From the NCBI GenBank assembly GCA_963930775.1, contig OZ005689.1, positions 20,217,262-20,281,261 on the forward strand: DNA of 64,000 nt, read 5' to 3'. Shown piece by piece: positions 45,401 through 56,806 of the stretch (positions within the stretch are counted from its first letter, which is position 1; every line of letters starts with the position of its first letter). Made by a program: the position numbers and the translations under genes. The stretch comes from Cliona cf. orientalis (Eukaryota; Porifera; Demospongiae; Clionaida; Clionaidae). The notes under the pieces were generated by a model, which saw only the letters and a program-made list of their open reading frames with translations, did no database searches and was not told the DNA's origin.

Positions 45401-47680
45401 CCTCCACAGTGTACAAGAATGGGTACAGGTTGTATGGAATAAAACGAGATTACTGTGCGGGAATGAAGAACGAATGGAAGGGTAATAATAACTAGATCCA
45501 GTTAATCCACTATATATAATGGTATATCTGGGGACTTGTGAAGAATGTGCATTTGTTGGTAGTTGCTTAGCAACCAAAGTTTTTATAGGCAATTTTCCCA
45601 CTATGGGAAGAGGTTGGGTCATCACAGAGTAGGTATGATCTCTTCTACGGACTAGACTTAGAGAGCTGGCAAGATTTCACATGGCGTGATGCAAGACTAA
45701 CACATAGTTATCTGCCAGTAATTGGGGTGCATGAGATGCATGGTGGAATGCACCCCAATTACTGGCAGATAACTATTTTGTTGGTAGTTGACCTCTGTTC
45801 ATCATTGGCCCAAGTACTAACGATATTGCGGTACAGAGTTGTTTGTCCGAAAATTATTTATTATTGCACGAAATGTTTTTGACGCAAAATATTCGTGATT
45901 TACGGTACCAGTAACATAATACAGTACACCCAAACCCAAACTGAACAGAACCCAGGGCATGACTGCATTCTAGGACTGACAATCAGTGCAAAATCACAGG
46001 TTTTATGGGGTTAAAGGTGAATCCAAGTCCAGTCCAGTGAATAGAGACTGCCACCTCAAAGCTGTGGGAAATGCTCTCACCACAATCTTCAATAAGACAG
46101 AGAGCAGGCAGCAGCATGTCTCAAAGCTGTAAAGCTGTGGGAAATGCTCTCACCACATCTTCATTAGACAGAGAGCAGGCAGCAGCATGCCTCAAAGCTG
46201 TGGGAAAGCTTTCTTCATTAGACAGAGAGCAAACAGCAGCATGCTGCTTTCTTGTAGTGCTTGCACAACCCTAGGTGCCTATATAAATACCACCTGACTG
46301 CTACCAAAGTCTCATTCACATCATTGGGAAAATGGGACAACATTTATCAAGTAAGGATACAATACTACCTTGAAAAGTTTATCCTCTAGTCTGACTTGCA
46401 GGGTATGTTGCAGATGAGCTGCAAGAAGGGGAGAGAGAGGTGCAGCACCTACAGCGGCTACAACAGCAGCTTGGTCTTAGAGGTACTAGTTACATGTATA
46501 CGCACGCTATACTATATATAGTCATTATTCACTAATACTTTCTAGACTAGCGATACCAGCCATATAATATATGTAAGACAAAAAAAGGCAAAAAAAAAAT
46601 ATCTAATAAATGCAAATGACAAAGAGCAATCTCTTTGCAGCAATATTGTGGGCAAATATTATAAGCTGACATTCTAATGACCCTCACACTAGAGGATGTA
46701 CAGCAACATATTTATTTCCCCCAACACAGAAATCACACACTCGCCTGGTTGCTCAATCAGTTTGGTCAGCGACCCTCTGCTCCTCCTCCAGCAGCAATGA
46801 GTCCTCCTCTTTCAGCTGGTCAGTGGCCCTCTCCTCCTCCTCTGCCAGTTGGTCAGTGACCCTCTGCTCCTCCTCCTTCAGCAGTGAGTCCCCCTCCTCC
46901 AGCTGGTCAGTGGCCCTCTGCTTCTCCTCCTCCAGCAGTGATCCTCCTCCGCCAGCTCCACCAGTTATGCGACCTACTTCACCAGCTCCCCTTTATGGAC
47001 ATAACTGTATAATATGCTAATATTTTATGGTTTTCGTTAATTTGCAATAGGATTGAAATCGAGTTACTGTGAAATCTGGCTAAAAAGCGCATGCACTTAC
47101 AGCAGTAAGTGGAGTGGTAGTATCTGCCTGATAAGGATATGCACTTATCCCAAGATTCAGTGGCGTAGGAACCACGAGAGTGCCGGGTGCTACCACACCC
47201 CTATAAAAAAACGCTGTATCTAGAGTCCCGACACCGGTACCCAAGATTTAGTGCTTGGAGTACCTGCAGTGTATTATATAGCTATAGATCCCAGCCCCTT
47301 TGGGGGCTGGGATCTATAGCTTTATTATAATACTGAGCGCAAGACGGCTAGTGAGGCTAGTAGCGGAGGTTTGGGTTCCGATAATCGGTTAGTTACGAGG
47401 GGTTTGGGTTTCGGCTACGGTTGGTGACAAGGGTTAGTATTATAGTGGCAAGGTGTATAAATTTGGCAAAAAACGGCATCCAGCAGCGGCGAGCAAGGTG
47501 GCTAAGTGGACTAGGGCTTGGGCTGGTGGTACGGTGGTCATGGGTTCGAATCCAGTTTGATCTATGAATTCTTTTTTTTTCTCTCACTTTCGAAAAATTT
47601 CTAAGTTTTTGGCGGGCTTTGTTGCCGGTACTCGAAGCGCAAAATTTCCGGTACCAGTGCCGGGACTGTAGGCATAGGAA
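45165..47680 (+). repeat. Right arm of the large inverted duplication, inner and middle parts
   Basis: In order: 45165-45620 (inverse of 36010-36480), a hairpin segment 45670-45800 (perfect 26-bp stem, GTTATCTGCCAGTAATTGGG), 45915-46730 (inverse of 34400-35160, three 64-bp units at 46055-46245), a collapsed Pro-rich minisatellite 46740-47010, 47010-47215 (inverse of 32825-33010) and the tRNA-like TIR element. The order and strand mirror the left arm. The hairpin segment alone is not flipped. Confidence 0.82.
47215..47680 (+). mobile_element. TIR element with tRNA-like core (copy 3)
   Basis: Copy of 19560-19998, with ends around AGAGTCCCGACACCGGTACC and GGTACCAGTGCCGGGACTGT. It has the best tRNA-like core of the three: A-box TGGCTAAGTGG at 47499 and B-box GGTTCGAATCC at 47543, which match the eukaryotic tRNA promoter consensus. 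The long region between them is compatible with a tRNA-Leu/Ser-type origin with a variable arm. The core lacks a full acceptor stem, so it is not a working tRNA gene. Confidence 0.75.
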
Positions 47681-49490
47681 GGGAGTGACTCCATGGCCAT
47701 TCTAGCGTCATCACTCCTTGGTCATGTAGTATGTAAAGTATATCCTTTGGAAGTTTCATGCCCGCCCACTGTGTGTCTGCCTATATTATGCATAACTACA
47801 TCTCTCCAGTTCTTTTTATTCTACCCAGGATTCCTCATATTACTGGGATTTTTAACATTCTTACAATACTGAGAATTTCGTGTTTTTTTTCCTTACTTTA
47901 TGGTTATATTTGTGCCCAAGACATGTCCTTATAGTGCACAGAAAGGGGACAGAGGGGGGACATAAGAGGAAGCCACCAGCACCCCACTGGTATGCCACAC
48001 CATCAAAATTATGAAATCACTGCATGCCATGATGTGTGGCCAAACTCCTGATGTGGGAATATAACATTCAGTATAATTATTATGAGGTTGATCCAAATTA
48101 AGGGGCTGAGTTTAATATTCCACCTCACTACTAAGATAAGTTACTAAAGGATGTAAGATTGTTCCAGCTTTGAACATTGCATTTTTTTATGCAATTTGCG
48201 TTTCTTGTCTGTCGCTGGTATCAAGCATGGAATTTGTGTAACCACTGACTTGGAGGAGCTGAATCTTTATGGTGATGACTATGATCGCTATGATCTTCAG
48301 TCCAGAAAGAAAGAGTATCACTGGACGATCTTTGTGCTGATCTTGCCGCTCATCCAATATTCTGGTACAGATTTCGACCCTTATAACAGTCATTTTCCTT
48401 CAATTTTTTTTGCGTATGCCTCAATCATCAGGAAAAGCCAGATATGCTCTCAGCGTAATTCTATCTTACATGGTTTGCTCATTCAACCGATTATAATTAA
48501 GTAGACCCCCCCCCCCCCCCCCCCCCCAAGAATCATCAGGTGATATACATGTAATAATCCGCCTATGAACATTGGCGGAAATTAAACTTGGAGATAGGAT
48601 CCAACCTCGTTATTGCAAAAATACCCCCCCCCCCCACCGGCTTTTCTGGTGTATCACCAGACACCGTATACATACCCTGTGTAACCCACACATCCTGTGT
48701 AAAAACAGTAATAATTAAAGTTAATCACTCAGGTCCGAGGCTAATATTTTCTTCAAGTACTCACTTTTTGTGCATCAGCACTCTCAACTGACTCCATATC
48801 ACTGCAGAAGATGAATAGATACAGTATTTCCATGCAAGCACTCCATTATGGTCACAATCACACTATGGTACGTATACTCACGTTAATATGTTGAATAACA
48901 AAACTTGGATGAACTGCTGAAATTTCCAACACAAATCTCTGTAGAAATCAGCACAACACGTAACAGACCATGCACCTGTACATGTACCTTGAGTTTCAGA
49001 AAATTGTAGCAATTATAATAATATATTATGGATACACCCACATTTGATAGTAACCCAGTATTGCTCTGCAGACCTCTAAATGACCACCCCCAAATAAGAT
49101 GGATACCCCTCTCACAAAATGACTACACCCTCCATAATTATGACACTAATATAGCCCCGTACCACATGCTGAGCTAGTGAACAACACCAGGAACACATTA
49201 CCAGCTCACATGCACAAGGGATAAAGTAATTGGTTTTGTCCGTCTGTCTGCCTGTCACCACAAAATCGCCAGATCTGGACATCTAGGCATCTGAGCGACT
49301 AGTAAATACGATAAATCCATACAAGTTGTCCAAAATTTGTCTTCATTATGCTTCAAATGGTTTGGCAAGGCCAACAAACATTGTAAACACTGGGTCTTTG
49401 TTGGCGACACCTATTGACTTGACCCATCCACTGCAGGCCATGTGTATACGTCAGCTCTCATTTCTATGCAAACAGATGTGGAAGCGCTAA
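47681..49490. other. Unique insertion between two parts of the right arm
   Basis: These 1.8 kb have no counterpart in the left arm. Contents: a run of 22 C at 48506-48527, a second C run at 48625, a + strand frame 48196-48504 (with DLEELNLYGDDYDRYDLQS) that I cannot assign, and a GCGCATGC-family repeat relative at 49205-49400 (TCTAGGCATCTGAGCGACTA). No product is supported. Confidence 0.45.
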
Positions 49491-49519
49491 ATTTTCAGTA
49501 CCGGTGCCGGTACGGTAGA

Positions 49520-51187
49520 CACAGCCTTTTTTCAATTGTTGCTGTTTGAGTTAGCACTGTACATCAATCTGTGATGGCAATTTTGATCTCGCTATAATGC
49601 ATGGTGCAAGTACAAGCCACATTGAGACTACTATCCCCGTAATCAGTAGTCTCGTGCCCAGCCTCTTTGTTGCATGCAGAAAATAAAAGTATGGTGAAAT
49701 GCGCATGGTTCCAGCAATATCTCATTGCGTCCTTTCAGAATAGTGTCCGTAAAGTTCAGACGAGGGCGATAAGCTCAAATGTAGCTGGCGAGGATGTGGA
49801 TGATCCCTGCCTACGTACTGGGACAGGAAAATATCATTTATACAGCTGCCGTTTGATCGTCTGGTTGAGAATCAGGCACTGAGACACTCGGACTCCATAA
49901 TTTGCCAAGATTGTGCTTTCAAGGCATCGGCTGGGTGTAAGGCTGCGTGAATTGTGCATATAAGCAAAACATCGTGATAACGCTATCACTGATAATACAG
50001 TGGAACCCTGCATAACGGACACCCCTCAACGGCGGACACCTGCGATATAACGGACAATTCTGAATGTCCGGATTGTATTTCCATAGACTTGAATATATTC
50101 AAACCCCCTCAACAGCGAACACCCCGCTATTCCATATAATGGACACTTATTTTGGTCCCACAGTGATGCTTTATCATAGCTGGCCTCGATTGTAGGAGGG
50201 GCATGGTCAAATACTACCCCTGAGCTAAGGACACTTCGCTATAGCGGACTAAAATTTTGGTCCCAATGGTGTCCGCTTTAGAGGGTTTCCACCGTATTTT
50301 TTTGCGTGTCATAATATTATGTCGTGTACATCTGGAACCAAAGTTGAAAAAACATTTCACCACACTCTTTTTCCGATCTGTGTATGGGTACGAGAATATG
50401 CAATCAGGTACTTTGGGAAAACTTCCGTTCCGTTTGTAACATATCAGGAGGAGGAGGAAGGATCTGGTGTTGTGCCCATACTGGAGTTGAACCAGTGCTT
50501 AGCTGCTACGCCTGTGTGCAAACCTCACTCGTGAGATGTAGTCTAGTAGCCTAGCAAGCCCTGTAAAAATTGGTGATGACGTGGAGCAATCTGATTGGGC
50601 TCCACTCCTGGCTGCAGCAGGTACTAGTCTCGTATACATAGGCATAACACCAGAACCTTCCTCCTCCCCAGTCATAACAATACAAACCTAGCGTTCCAAG
50701 CCCAGTAAATCAGGTGACATGCATACAGTTCCATAGTCAGGAAAGGCGAGAAAACTATCAGTACGCCATATTATTATATTATGCTCACACAAATAGAGAT
50801 CATCTCACAACTATGAGATTACTACGATAATGGGACGCGTAACTGCGCGAATCGTGGCACACACAACAGACACAGACACACACACACAAAACTTACCAAT
50901 TATCTCGGCAGTGCGCAGACAAAGTTCACGTGGCACGATGGACGATATGCGCATGCGCAGTTGGACAGGGGAGGGGCTGATGCATGCGCATTTGGAAGGG
51001 GTGGGGCTGAAAGCACGACCTTTGACCTTAAAATTGACGACTGACAGCGGATACCAAACGGAGTCATTCATGTCTCCTACAACGCTAAAAATGCTCAGCA
51101 AAGGGTAAGCGGCTAAAAGAGACTTATATTAGCGCTTCTGGGGCAATTTGGGGATATATCCACCCACACAATTAGTAGGTACCTTAA
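49520..51187 (+). repeat. Module X, copy 3
   Basis: Near-identical inverse of 30695-32362 and direct relative of 19999-21868. It contains the intact TA-flanked MITE 49998-50294. After its end a candidate exon follows (51234 on). Confidence 0.87.
49998..50294. mobile_element. TA-flanked MITE, CAGTGGAACCCTGCATAACG
   Basis: Inverted ends CAGTGGAACCCTGCATAACG and TTTAGAGGGTTTCCACCG, TA on both sides, 297 bp. The interior consists of repeated GGACA(C) motifs (GGACACCCC, GGACACCTG, GGACAATTC, GGACACTT). Tc1/mariner-type insertion is inferred from the TA duplication. Confidence 0.84.
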
Positions 51188-51233
51188 CATTAATTGTACT
51201 ATTTGTAGGACAAATCACCAAGTACCAGTGATA

Positions 51234-51491
51234 TAGACTCCCCAGGGCACAGAGGAGCTATTCCAGACACCAGTACGGCCAGGTGCAAGCCCATCAGATA
51301 TAAGGGGCAGATCAGTGTCTGGAGAGAGTGGAGGTTCCACTACCACTATAGAGTATGAATTTGTTTCCGATGTGGAGAGTCTCAGCCATGCTGGAAACAC
51401 GGATTCACTATACTCCACTTCGGATGAAAGGGTGAGTAGAAAGAGACAGAAGCTGGATTTTGGTGATAAGAATGAGAAGCAAGGACAATAA
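51234..51491 (+). CDS. Candidate exon, Ser/Thr-rich with basic tail
   Basis: After TATTTGTAG, an acceptor at 51209, one frame is open from about 51234 to a TAA at 51489: TPQGTEELFQTPVRPGASPS, TTTIEYEFVSDVESLSHAG, then RVSRKRQKLDFGD with an NLS-like RKRQK. A GT donor (GAAAGG|GTGAGT) occurs inside at 51430, so the last part may be intron. The composition is coding-like and disordered. No family is recognised. Confidence 0.32.
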
Positions 51492-52637
51492 CTATTATTA
51501 AATCATGCTGCTTCATCCATAATAATTACTCAGGTCAGTTAGGCAGGATCAGATCGTGTCTACACTACCAAAATGGCTAAATAGGCTGGCACAAAAGTTA
51601 AAACGGAAGAGAAGTACAAAGTTACAGCAACACAAACACACATCTACAAGTTTGCATGAAGAATAAAGTTTATTAAAAACATCCGTTACCATGGCAATAG
51701 TGTTTAATTAACTAAGTAGGTGGGGGTCAAAGTTCGGCTTCCTTAAAATACATTTTCTCGTTTTCCGGGTACAAAAATGCTCGAATATGGCATCGAAAGT
51801 GGGATCAGCTATGTCCTAGCTGTGTAAAGAATTCAATATTGCCTGGAAACGCACAGAATAAAGCGCATTGGATCTAGGCAAAGAAATGCGCACTTTGAGG
51901 CTACAAAAACGAGCTAATTACGTATTCAAGAACATACTGTTGGCGCATGGTTGATAAAGGACACCATTTCCACTCTCCACAACGTTCTCTATCCATGGTA
52001 GTACTTAGATGTCTAAGAAAGGTCCTGGTCTAGTGCCAATTTTGTACCCGGAAGATTGATCATAGAGTCTGCACTCCATTGCACACGGCAGCTTCTATAC
52101 AAAGTATGGGAGGTCGCTCGAGGTCGACGAGATTCATGGCCATGTAATTGGTTGTAATTGGCTGATACAAGCTGATAAGACTAAGCTGGCTGTTTCTGCC
52201 TTAACCGTCCTGAGTATAGTCCACTTGATTTTCTATCTAACCAAGTTGTATGTATCCCTTAATTTAACTCAGTCTGTGCAATCCATCATGTGATCTTCAT
52301 ATTTAAATCATGATTTTCACTTACAATGGCATAAACAACTCCTACAAATGCATGTAACACCTAGTGGCATCATTCTATGTGTTACCTGAACGTGTACATG
52401 CAGGATGTACCACATATCAGCTTGCCATGGAACCGTACTAGTACTCCCCCCCCAGCCTTCACAAAGGTTTTTAACGTAGCTATCTCTATATGCTATTTCA
52501 TATCGATACGTAAAAAATGATATGGCTCTGACCCTTGATCATTAATATTACTATCACAGGCCTAGGCAATGATAATTTGTGATAGTCAGCAGAACAAATT
52601 TTTTTGGGCTTGAAAATGGTAACACACAATGTCATAC
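51492..52637. other. Gene-free stretch
   Basis: No supportable gene, TIR or tandem repeat. Unique-looking sequence with one C run at 52446. Confidence 0.4.
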
Positions 52638-53147
52638 TTATATTGTACACGAACACCGGCTATTTAAGACAGGACAAAAGGAAAGGGGAGCATTCAAAAT
52701 CCAGAGTTTTGCTTCCTCTTGATTGTCATAAGCATGGATAATGGGCTTTGAAAGGTCTGATATATGCACGATAGGATTCATGTGTGATGTAGTCTCAGAC
52801 GTGTTGACAAAAATAAGGCTAGAAGACATGTCCCTGGAAATATATGCCTTATCAGCTTTGCAAATATGATATTCCTTATTCTCATTAACTTGAACAGTAT
52901 TACGTTGAAAATAATTAAGCCATAACTGGAGTTCACTATCATCTAAATGCTGTGTAGGACCCCATTCTGTGATACATTCACAAGAGCAACTATCACTGAG
53001 GCAGCAAAGAAAGCAGTGCTTACAAATGAAATATTTTGACAACCCAACCCATCTTGGCTTACCCTCTCCTCTCAAGCAATCTCTGTAACATGCATCACAC
53101 ATGCAGCTGTCACCTTTATTATTATTATTACAAGAAAGTAACCGCAT
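52638..53147 (-). CDS. Cysteine-rich protein of 169 residues, unknown
   Basis: Single uninterrupted frame starting MRLLSCNNNNKGDSCMCDAC. The first 60 residues have many Cys in CxC and CxxC spacing (SCMCDACYRDC, then FICKHCFLCCLSDSCSCEC), consistent with a zinc-binding or disulfide fold. The rest (GPTQHLDDSELQLWLNYFQR, KADKAYISRDMSSSLIF) is globular-looking, and the tail ends NSRCSCTI. It has no signal peptide-like start and no membrane segment. It is divergent from the RPA-like gene, with about 200 bp between the starts, so the two may share a promoter and belong to one element. The family is not recognised. Confidence 0.5.
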   Translation of the reverse strand: MRLLSCNNNNKGDSCMCDACYRDCLRGEGKPRWVGLSKYFICKHCFLCCLSDSCSCECITEWGPTQHLDDSELQLWLNYFQRNTVQVNENKEYHICKADKAYISRDMSSSLIFVNTSETTSHMNPIVHISDLSKPIIHAYDNQEEAKLWILNAPLSFCPVLNSRCSCTI

Positions 53148-53343
53148 CCTAAGTTGAGTTGGCTATTATTACCATATTATTTACTATTATTGTTTGAATT
53201 GAGGCCGTAAATTTTTGTGGCGACCATTACCATGTTATGAATCGAGCATGTGCATTGGTGTCTTTTACACGTGGGTATTGTTTCACAATCGAGGAGGTAG
53301 CTGTGTTGTATGTTTTGCTGGGTCTGAAAAGGAAAGTTGGAAA
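53148..53343. promoter_or_regulatory. Intergenic region between divergent genes, possible shared promoter
   Basis: It lies between the start codons at 53147 (-) and 53344 (+). It is A+T-rich at the left (ATTATTACCATATTATTTAC). No clear TATA or initiator element is seen, so the promoter role is inferred from gene arrangement only. Confidence 0.3.
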
Positions 53344-54392
53344 ATGGCTGCTTCACCTTCTAAAGTTTATAGAGTTGGTGAAGATTTGAAGGAGACAGAT
53401 TGTGCTGTTGTTCATGGTGTGGTGAAAAGTGTATCACCTGTTAAAACGAGCAAGGCTGGTGGAGCCATACTATCAGTTTTATTTAGCTGACGGGAAAAAG
53501 ATGATCAAGGGTGTAGGATACAAGGATAGTAAGCAAGATGAAAAGTAAGCCTGTTGCTTTGGTCAATTGTACCATTAAGTGGTGTTTATTTGATCGTGAT
53601 GAACGGGAGGTCAGTGTACAGAAACGCACGAAGTTGGAGAGTTCAAATATGGAAATGGTGGATGAATCACCAAGTATTTGTGAGGAAGAAATTACTGTGG
53701 GTGCTGTGAAAGTGAAGGATCTTAAAGTGGGTCAGTATGCATGTGACATTGACGGTGAAGGTGATTAGTGTGAAACCAGTTACTCAAGTTCGAGCAATTG
53801 GAAAAATTCAAAATGTGAATGTAGCTGACAAAAGTGGATCTGTTCGTGTTACCTTTTGGAATGAAGATGTTGATAAAGTAAGAGAAGGATTCAGCTATGC
53901 TCTACGTGGTGGAGTTGTGAAAATTTATGATGGTGAGAAGTATGTGTCCATGTCGTCTAAGTGTAGTGTTGAAAAAATTGAAGACATAGGTGAGGTGTAT
54001 GAAAGTGATCAAGTAATGAGCAGTGGGTCGCAGTTTGAGGTGATGATTGGTGAGATTACTGGATGCTCTGTTGTGGATAAGTACCGCTCTTGCTTGTTTT
54101 GTAGTGGTAAGGTGGAGGGACAGAGGTGTTGTAAATGTGGTGCTCGTGTGAAACCTGATTATTGTCCCTTGGAAATATGTGCCAAAATCCATGTTGTGGA
54201 GGCTGATCTTGAAAAAATGCTCGCAATATAACTTTGCATGTGTTCACGAAACACATTTTGGAAATAAAAAAGAGTATTCAAGATTTGCAAAGTGTGTCTG
54301 GCGATGAAATTTGTGATATGATTGTAGAAGGCTGTGGTGTAGTCACGGTGAAGTATCGCAATGGTGTATTGAAAGATGTGATTATGCATTAA
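53344..54392 (+). pseudogene. RPA-like single-strand DNA-binding protein, OB folds plus zinc ribbon, three frameshifts
   Basis: The ATG at 53344 starts MAASPSKVYRVGEDLKETD. After a slip near 53465: YYQFYLADGKKMIKGVGYKD (OB-fold-like), VNCTIKWCLF. After a slip near 53740: KVISVKPVTQVRAIGKIQNV, ADKSGSVRVTFWNEDVDKV (RPA OB-fold beta strands), SYALRGGVVKIYDGEKYVSM. Next CLFCSGKVEGQRCCKCGA, a four-Cys zinc ribbon as in RPA1 DBD-C. A slip in the A run near 54215 leads to HVFTKHILEIKKSIQDLQ and the stop at 54392. About 345 residues. The layout fits RPA-like proteins encoded by animal mobile elements such as Helitrons. The three slips, each in a short repeat or homopolymer, suggest decay or poor base calling. 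Confidence 0.68.
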
Positions 54393-55026
54393 CTGTAATT
54401 ATTAAGACATTGTGTATATATTGTGGTTTCTTTGCTGAAATTCATGCAATTGATTATGATAAATATGTATTGCAATCAGATTAATTGATTTGGACAATGA
54501 TCATTCAAATAATTGATTATTCATTATTATTATAGTCATAACAATTGTTAATGCTTAAGTGTATAGTTATATAATGTCATTAAATTTTGCTGTAAATGTG
54601 TTTGACCATGAACATTTTACCCTACATGAGAAAGATTTAAAGGCATGATAATATAATATGTATGACATTGTAGTTTTTCAATATATGCAATGAGAATCGA
54701 AGCGTGCATGATATTGTGTAATGTGCGTTTCATTGTACCTGATGTTTATATTTGTTGGAGGATGATGATGCTTTGGATCTCTTTTTGGATTTGTGTAATT
54801 TAAGCTGAGACCGATGTGGTTGGTGTGGTAATGGTACCTGTGAAGGAATGTATATTATGGTGGGTTGGGTGAGAATATCATGTTTTGTACAATGTGGTAA
54901 GGAACTTTAAGGATTATGTATAAAGTACGTATGTTGATTATCTGTTATGACGTTGTATGATGTAATAAAAGGCAGGACCTGGTAATATTACCTGAATGTT
55001 TCTTAAGCTGACAGAATATGGAGGCA
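54393..55026. other. Gene-free stretch
   Basis: A+T-rich 3' region shared by the convergent RPA-like and Pro-rich genes. AATAAAA occurs at 54964. No further feature is seen. Confidence 0.4.
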
Positions 55027-56800
55027 TTATAGGTCCAGAAAGTTGGCTAATGGGATATATGGAGGTCCAGTTGTATGATAAGGAGGTACAAAAGGAGAAT
55101 TAGCTGGGTATGGAGGGTTTGGATGAGAGCTGGTTGGATATGGACGCTGAGATGGGGAGATGGCAGGATATGGTGGTTGAGGTGGAGAGTAGGCTGGATA
55201 TGGTGGGATAGGTCCACGATTTGGATGTGGAGGTGAGCTGATTGGATATGGAGGCTGAGATGGGGAGATGGCAGGATATGGCACTTGAGGTGGAGAGTAG
55301 GCTGGATATTATGGTGGGATAGGTCCACGATTTGGATGTGGAGGTGAGCTGATTGGATATGGTGGCCCAGATGGGGAGATGGCTGGATATGGTGTATGAT
55401 GTGGAGAGTAGACTGGATATGGTGGAATAGGCCCATGGTTATGGTTAGGGTGTGGAGGTGAGCTGACTGGATATGGATGTTGAGCAGTGTAGGTTACTGG
55501 GTAAGGCGGAGAGTTGATTGGGTGTGGAAGCTTAGGAGGAGAGCTGATTGGTTGTAATTTTGGAGTGGTAATTGGGTATGGATGAGAATTCAGTGGATAT
55601 GGATAAATGGGATATTGAAATTGAGAAAGAGAGGTATACACAGGATATGGACGTGCACTAAAAGGTGGGTTGATAGGTGTAGATGATGAAGTCATGGGAC
55701 AGGGAGTGTCTGAAGTCGAGTTACAGGGATGACATTCATTAGCTGAGCTTTTGGGATCTAAAAGTGGAGATAAGTTTAGTAATGAGTTGATTTATGACTC
55801 AATTAAAAAAGTCAAGAATTTGGTTTACAGAGGAGTCACTATAGCGTACGCCGCCAATTATCGGCCAGCACCGATTATCGGCCGGTTAGTATATGAATGA
55901 TGTACGGATAATTTCCGTGGCCTCCTCCCCGTGCCACTCCCCCTTAATAGTTCAGTGGACTGTTATGCCTCGATATAGGCTGCCATGGCGCCATCGTTGT
56001 TGCCGCTCAAGGGTCTGCGATGGTAGCTGGAGTCTATTCTATCATCATCTGTACGAATATTTCACCACCAGATAAGTATTTTTCTTTCATATATTTGGTG
56101 CAAGATTGTAAATAACACTATTTTAACCGATTTTTCTTGTGTACTCTTGTGAGACTAGGTGTATGTTGGTCTTCAGACTGCCTCAGGATTCTGTCTGGCC
56201 TAGGTAACATCTCTGGTGTGAAAATATCTGCATTAGCTTCCAAGAATCTAGTTAGAATGGTGTATTTAGCATTATTTGTAATTTGTATCAAGCACATACA
56301 AAAATTGTAACATAAGAATAATCACAAACATAGCTGGTAAGGGGTAGTTTTTGGTGCTAAAGACCGTGGTGGTGTTGCGCAATACCCATTTTGCACTGGA
56401 AATGAGCTATGATGTGATCCATGTTGCCGGCCGATAATTGAGCATACGAAAATGCATGGACGGCCAATAATGGGTACGCGTGGCCGATAATTGGCGGATG
56501 ACCCCATGACCTTTATGGGCTCCTCCCACTCAAACGATGAGTCGCCCATGCATCGAAGTTGCTATGGAGGTAGAGGAAGAAAAGATCTTTCTTCTGGTGG
56601 TTGAATCAAGTCCTGGAGACATTCAACAGAGAAGTTGTGTCCAAAGGGGCAAACCTAGGCTGATAATCGGCGGCCTACACTAATTATATGAATTGTGGTA
56701 CCTTCATTCAGTAAACTGGGTGCTGATGGTAATGGACTTGATGTACGGGAAGTGTGGTATTCTGTACAGGACAATACTGGAGTAGGTGCTGTAATAGGAT
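55027..56800 (-). CDS. Pro-Tyr-rich repeat protein, two visible exons, one in-frame stop
   Basis: Exon 56800-56702 (DPITAPTPVLSCTEYHTSRT ... SLLNE) follows CATTTCTCAG and ends at GAAG|GTACC. Exon 55757-55027 follows CACTTTTAG in the same phase (DPKSSANECHPCNSTSDTPC). It continues into a repeat region with units of about 27 residues: PYPAISPSQPPYPISSPP, HPNRGPIPPYP. It ends GPPYIPLANFLDL. A three-base insertion near 55309 creates an in-frame TAA, after which the repeats go on unchanged. Such PYP-rich, Cys-poor regions occur in extracellular-matrix or adhesive proteins and in disordered nuclear proteins; I cannot decide. The intron holds the MITE at 55849-56675. The 5' exons are not found. Confidence 0.5.
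55849..56675. mobile_element. TA-flanked TIR element with CCGATAATTGG motifs
   Basis: The left end CGCCGCCAATTATCGGCC and the inverted right end GGCTGATAATCGGCGGCC match at 15 of 18 positions, and TA flanks both sides (55847-55848, 56676-56677). Internal copies of GCCGATAATTGGCGG and GGCCGATAATTGAGC near 56425-56500 form sub-terminal repeats. It has no coding capacity. It sits inside an intron of the Pro-rich gene. Confidence 0.8.
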
Positions 56801-56806
56801 CTGAGA

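Noticed and set aside
47490..47560. A functional tRNA gene
   Set aside because: The A- and B-boxes and T-arm are good, but there is no paired acceptor stem, and the sequence is one of three repeat copies; called tRNA-derived repeat instead.
48506..48527. C22 tract as a regulatory i-motif/G-quadruplex site
   Set aside because: Simple homopolymer with no gene or conserved context nearby. Similar G runs at 35129 and 44082 look like microsatellites.
53902..54389. Three minus-strand frames (His/Thr-rich)
   Set aside because: Antisense shadows of the RPA-like OB-fold and zinc-ribbon region.
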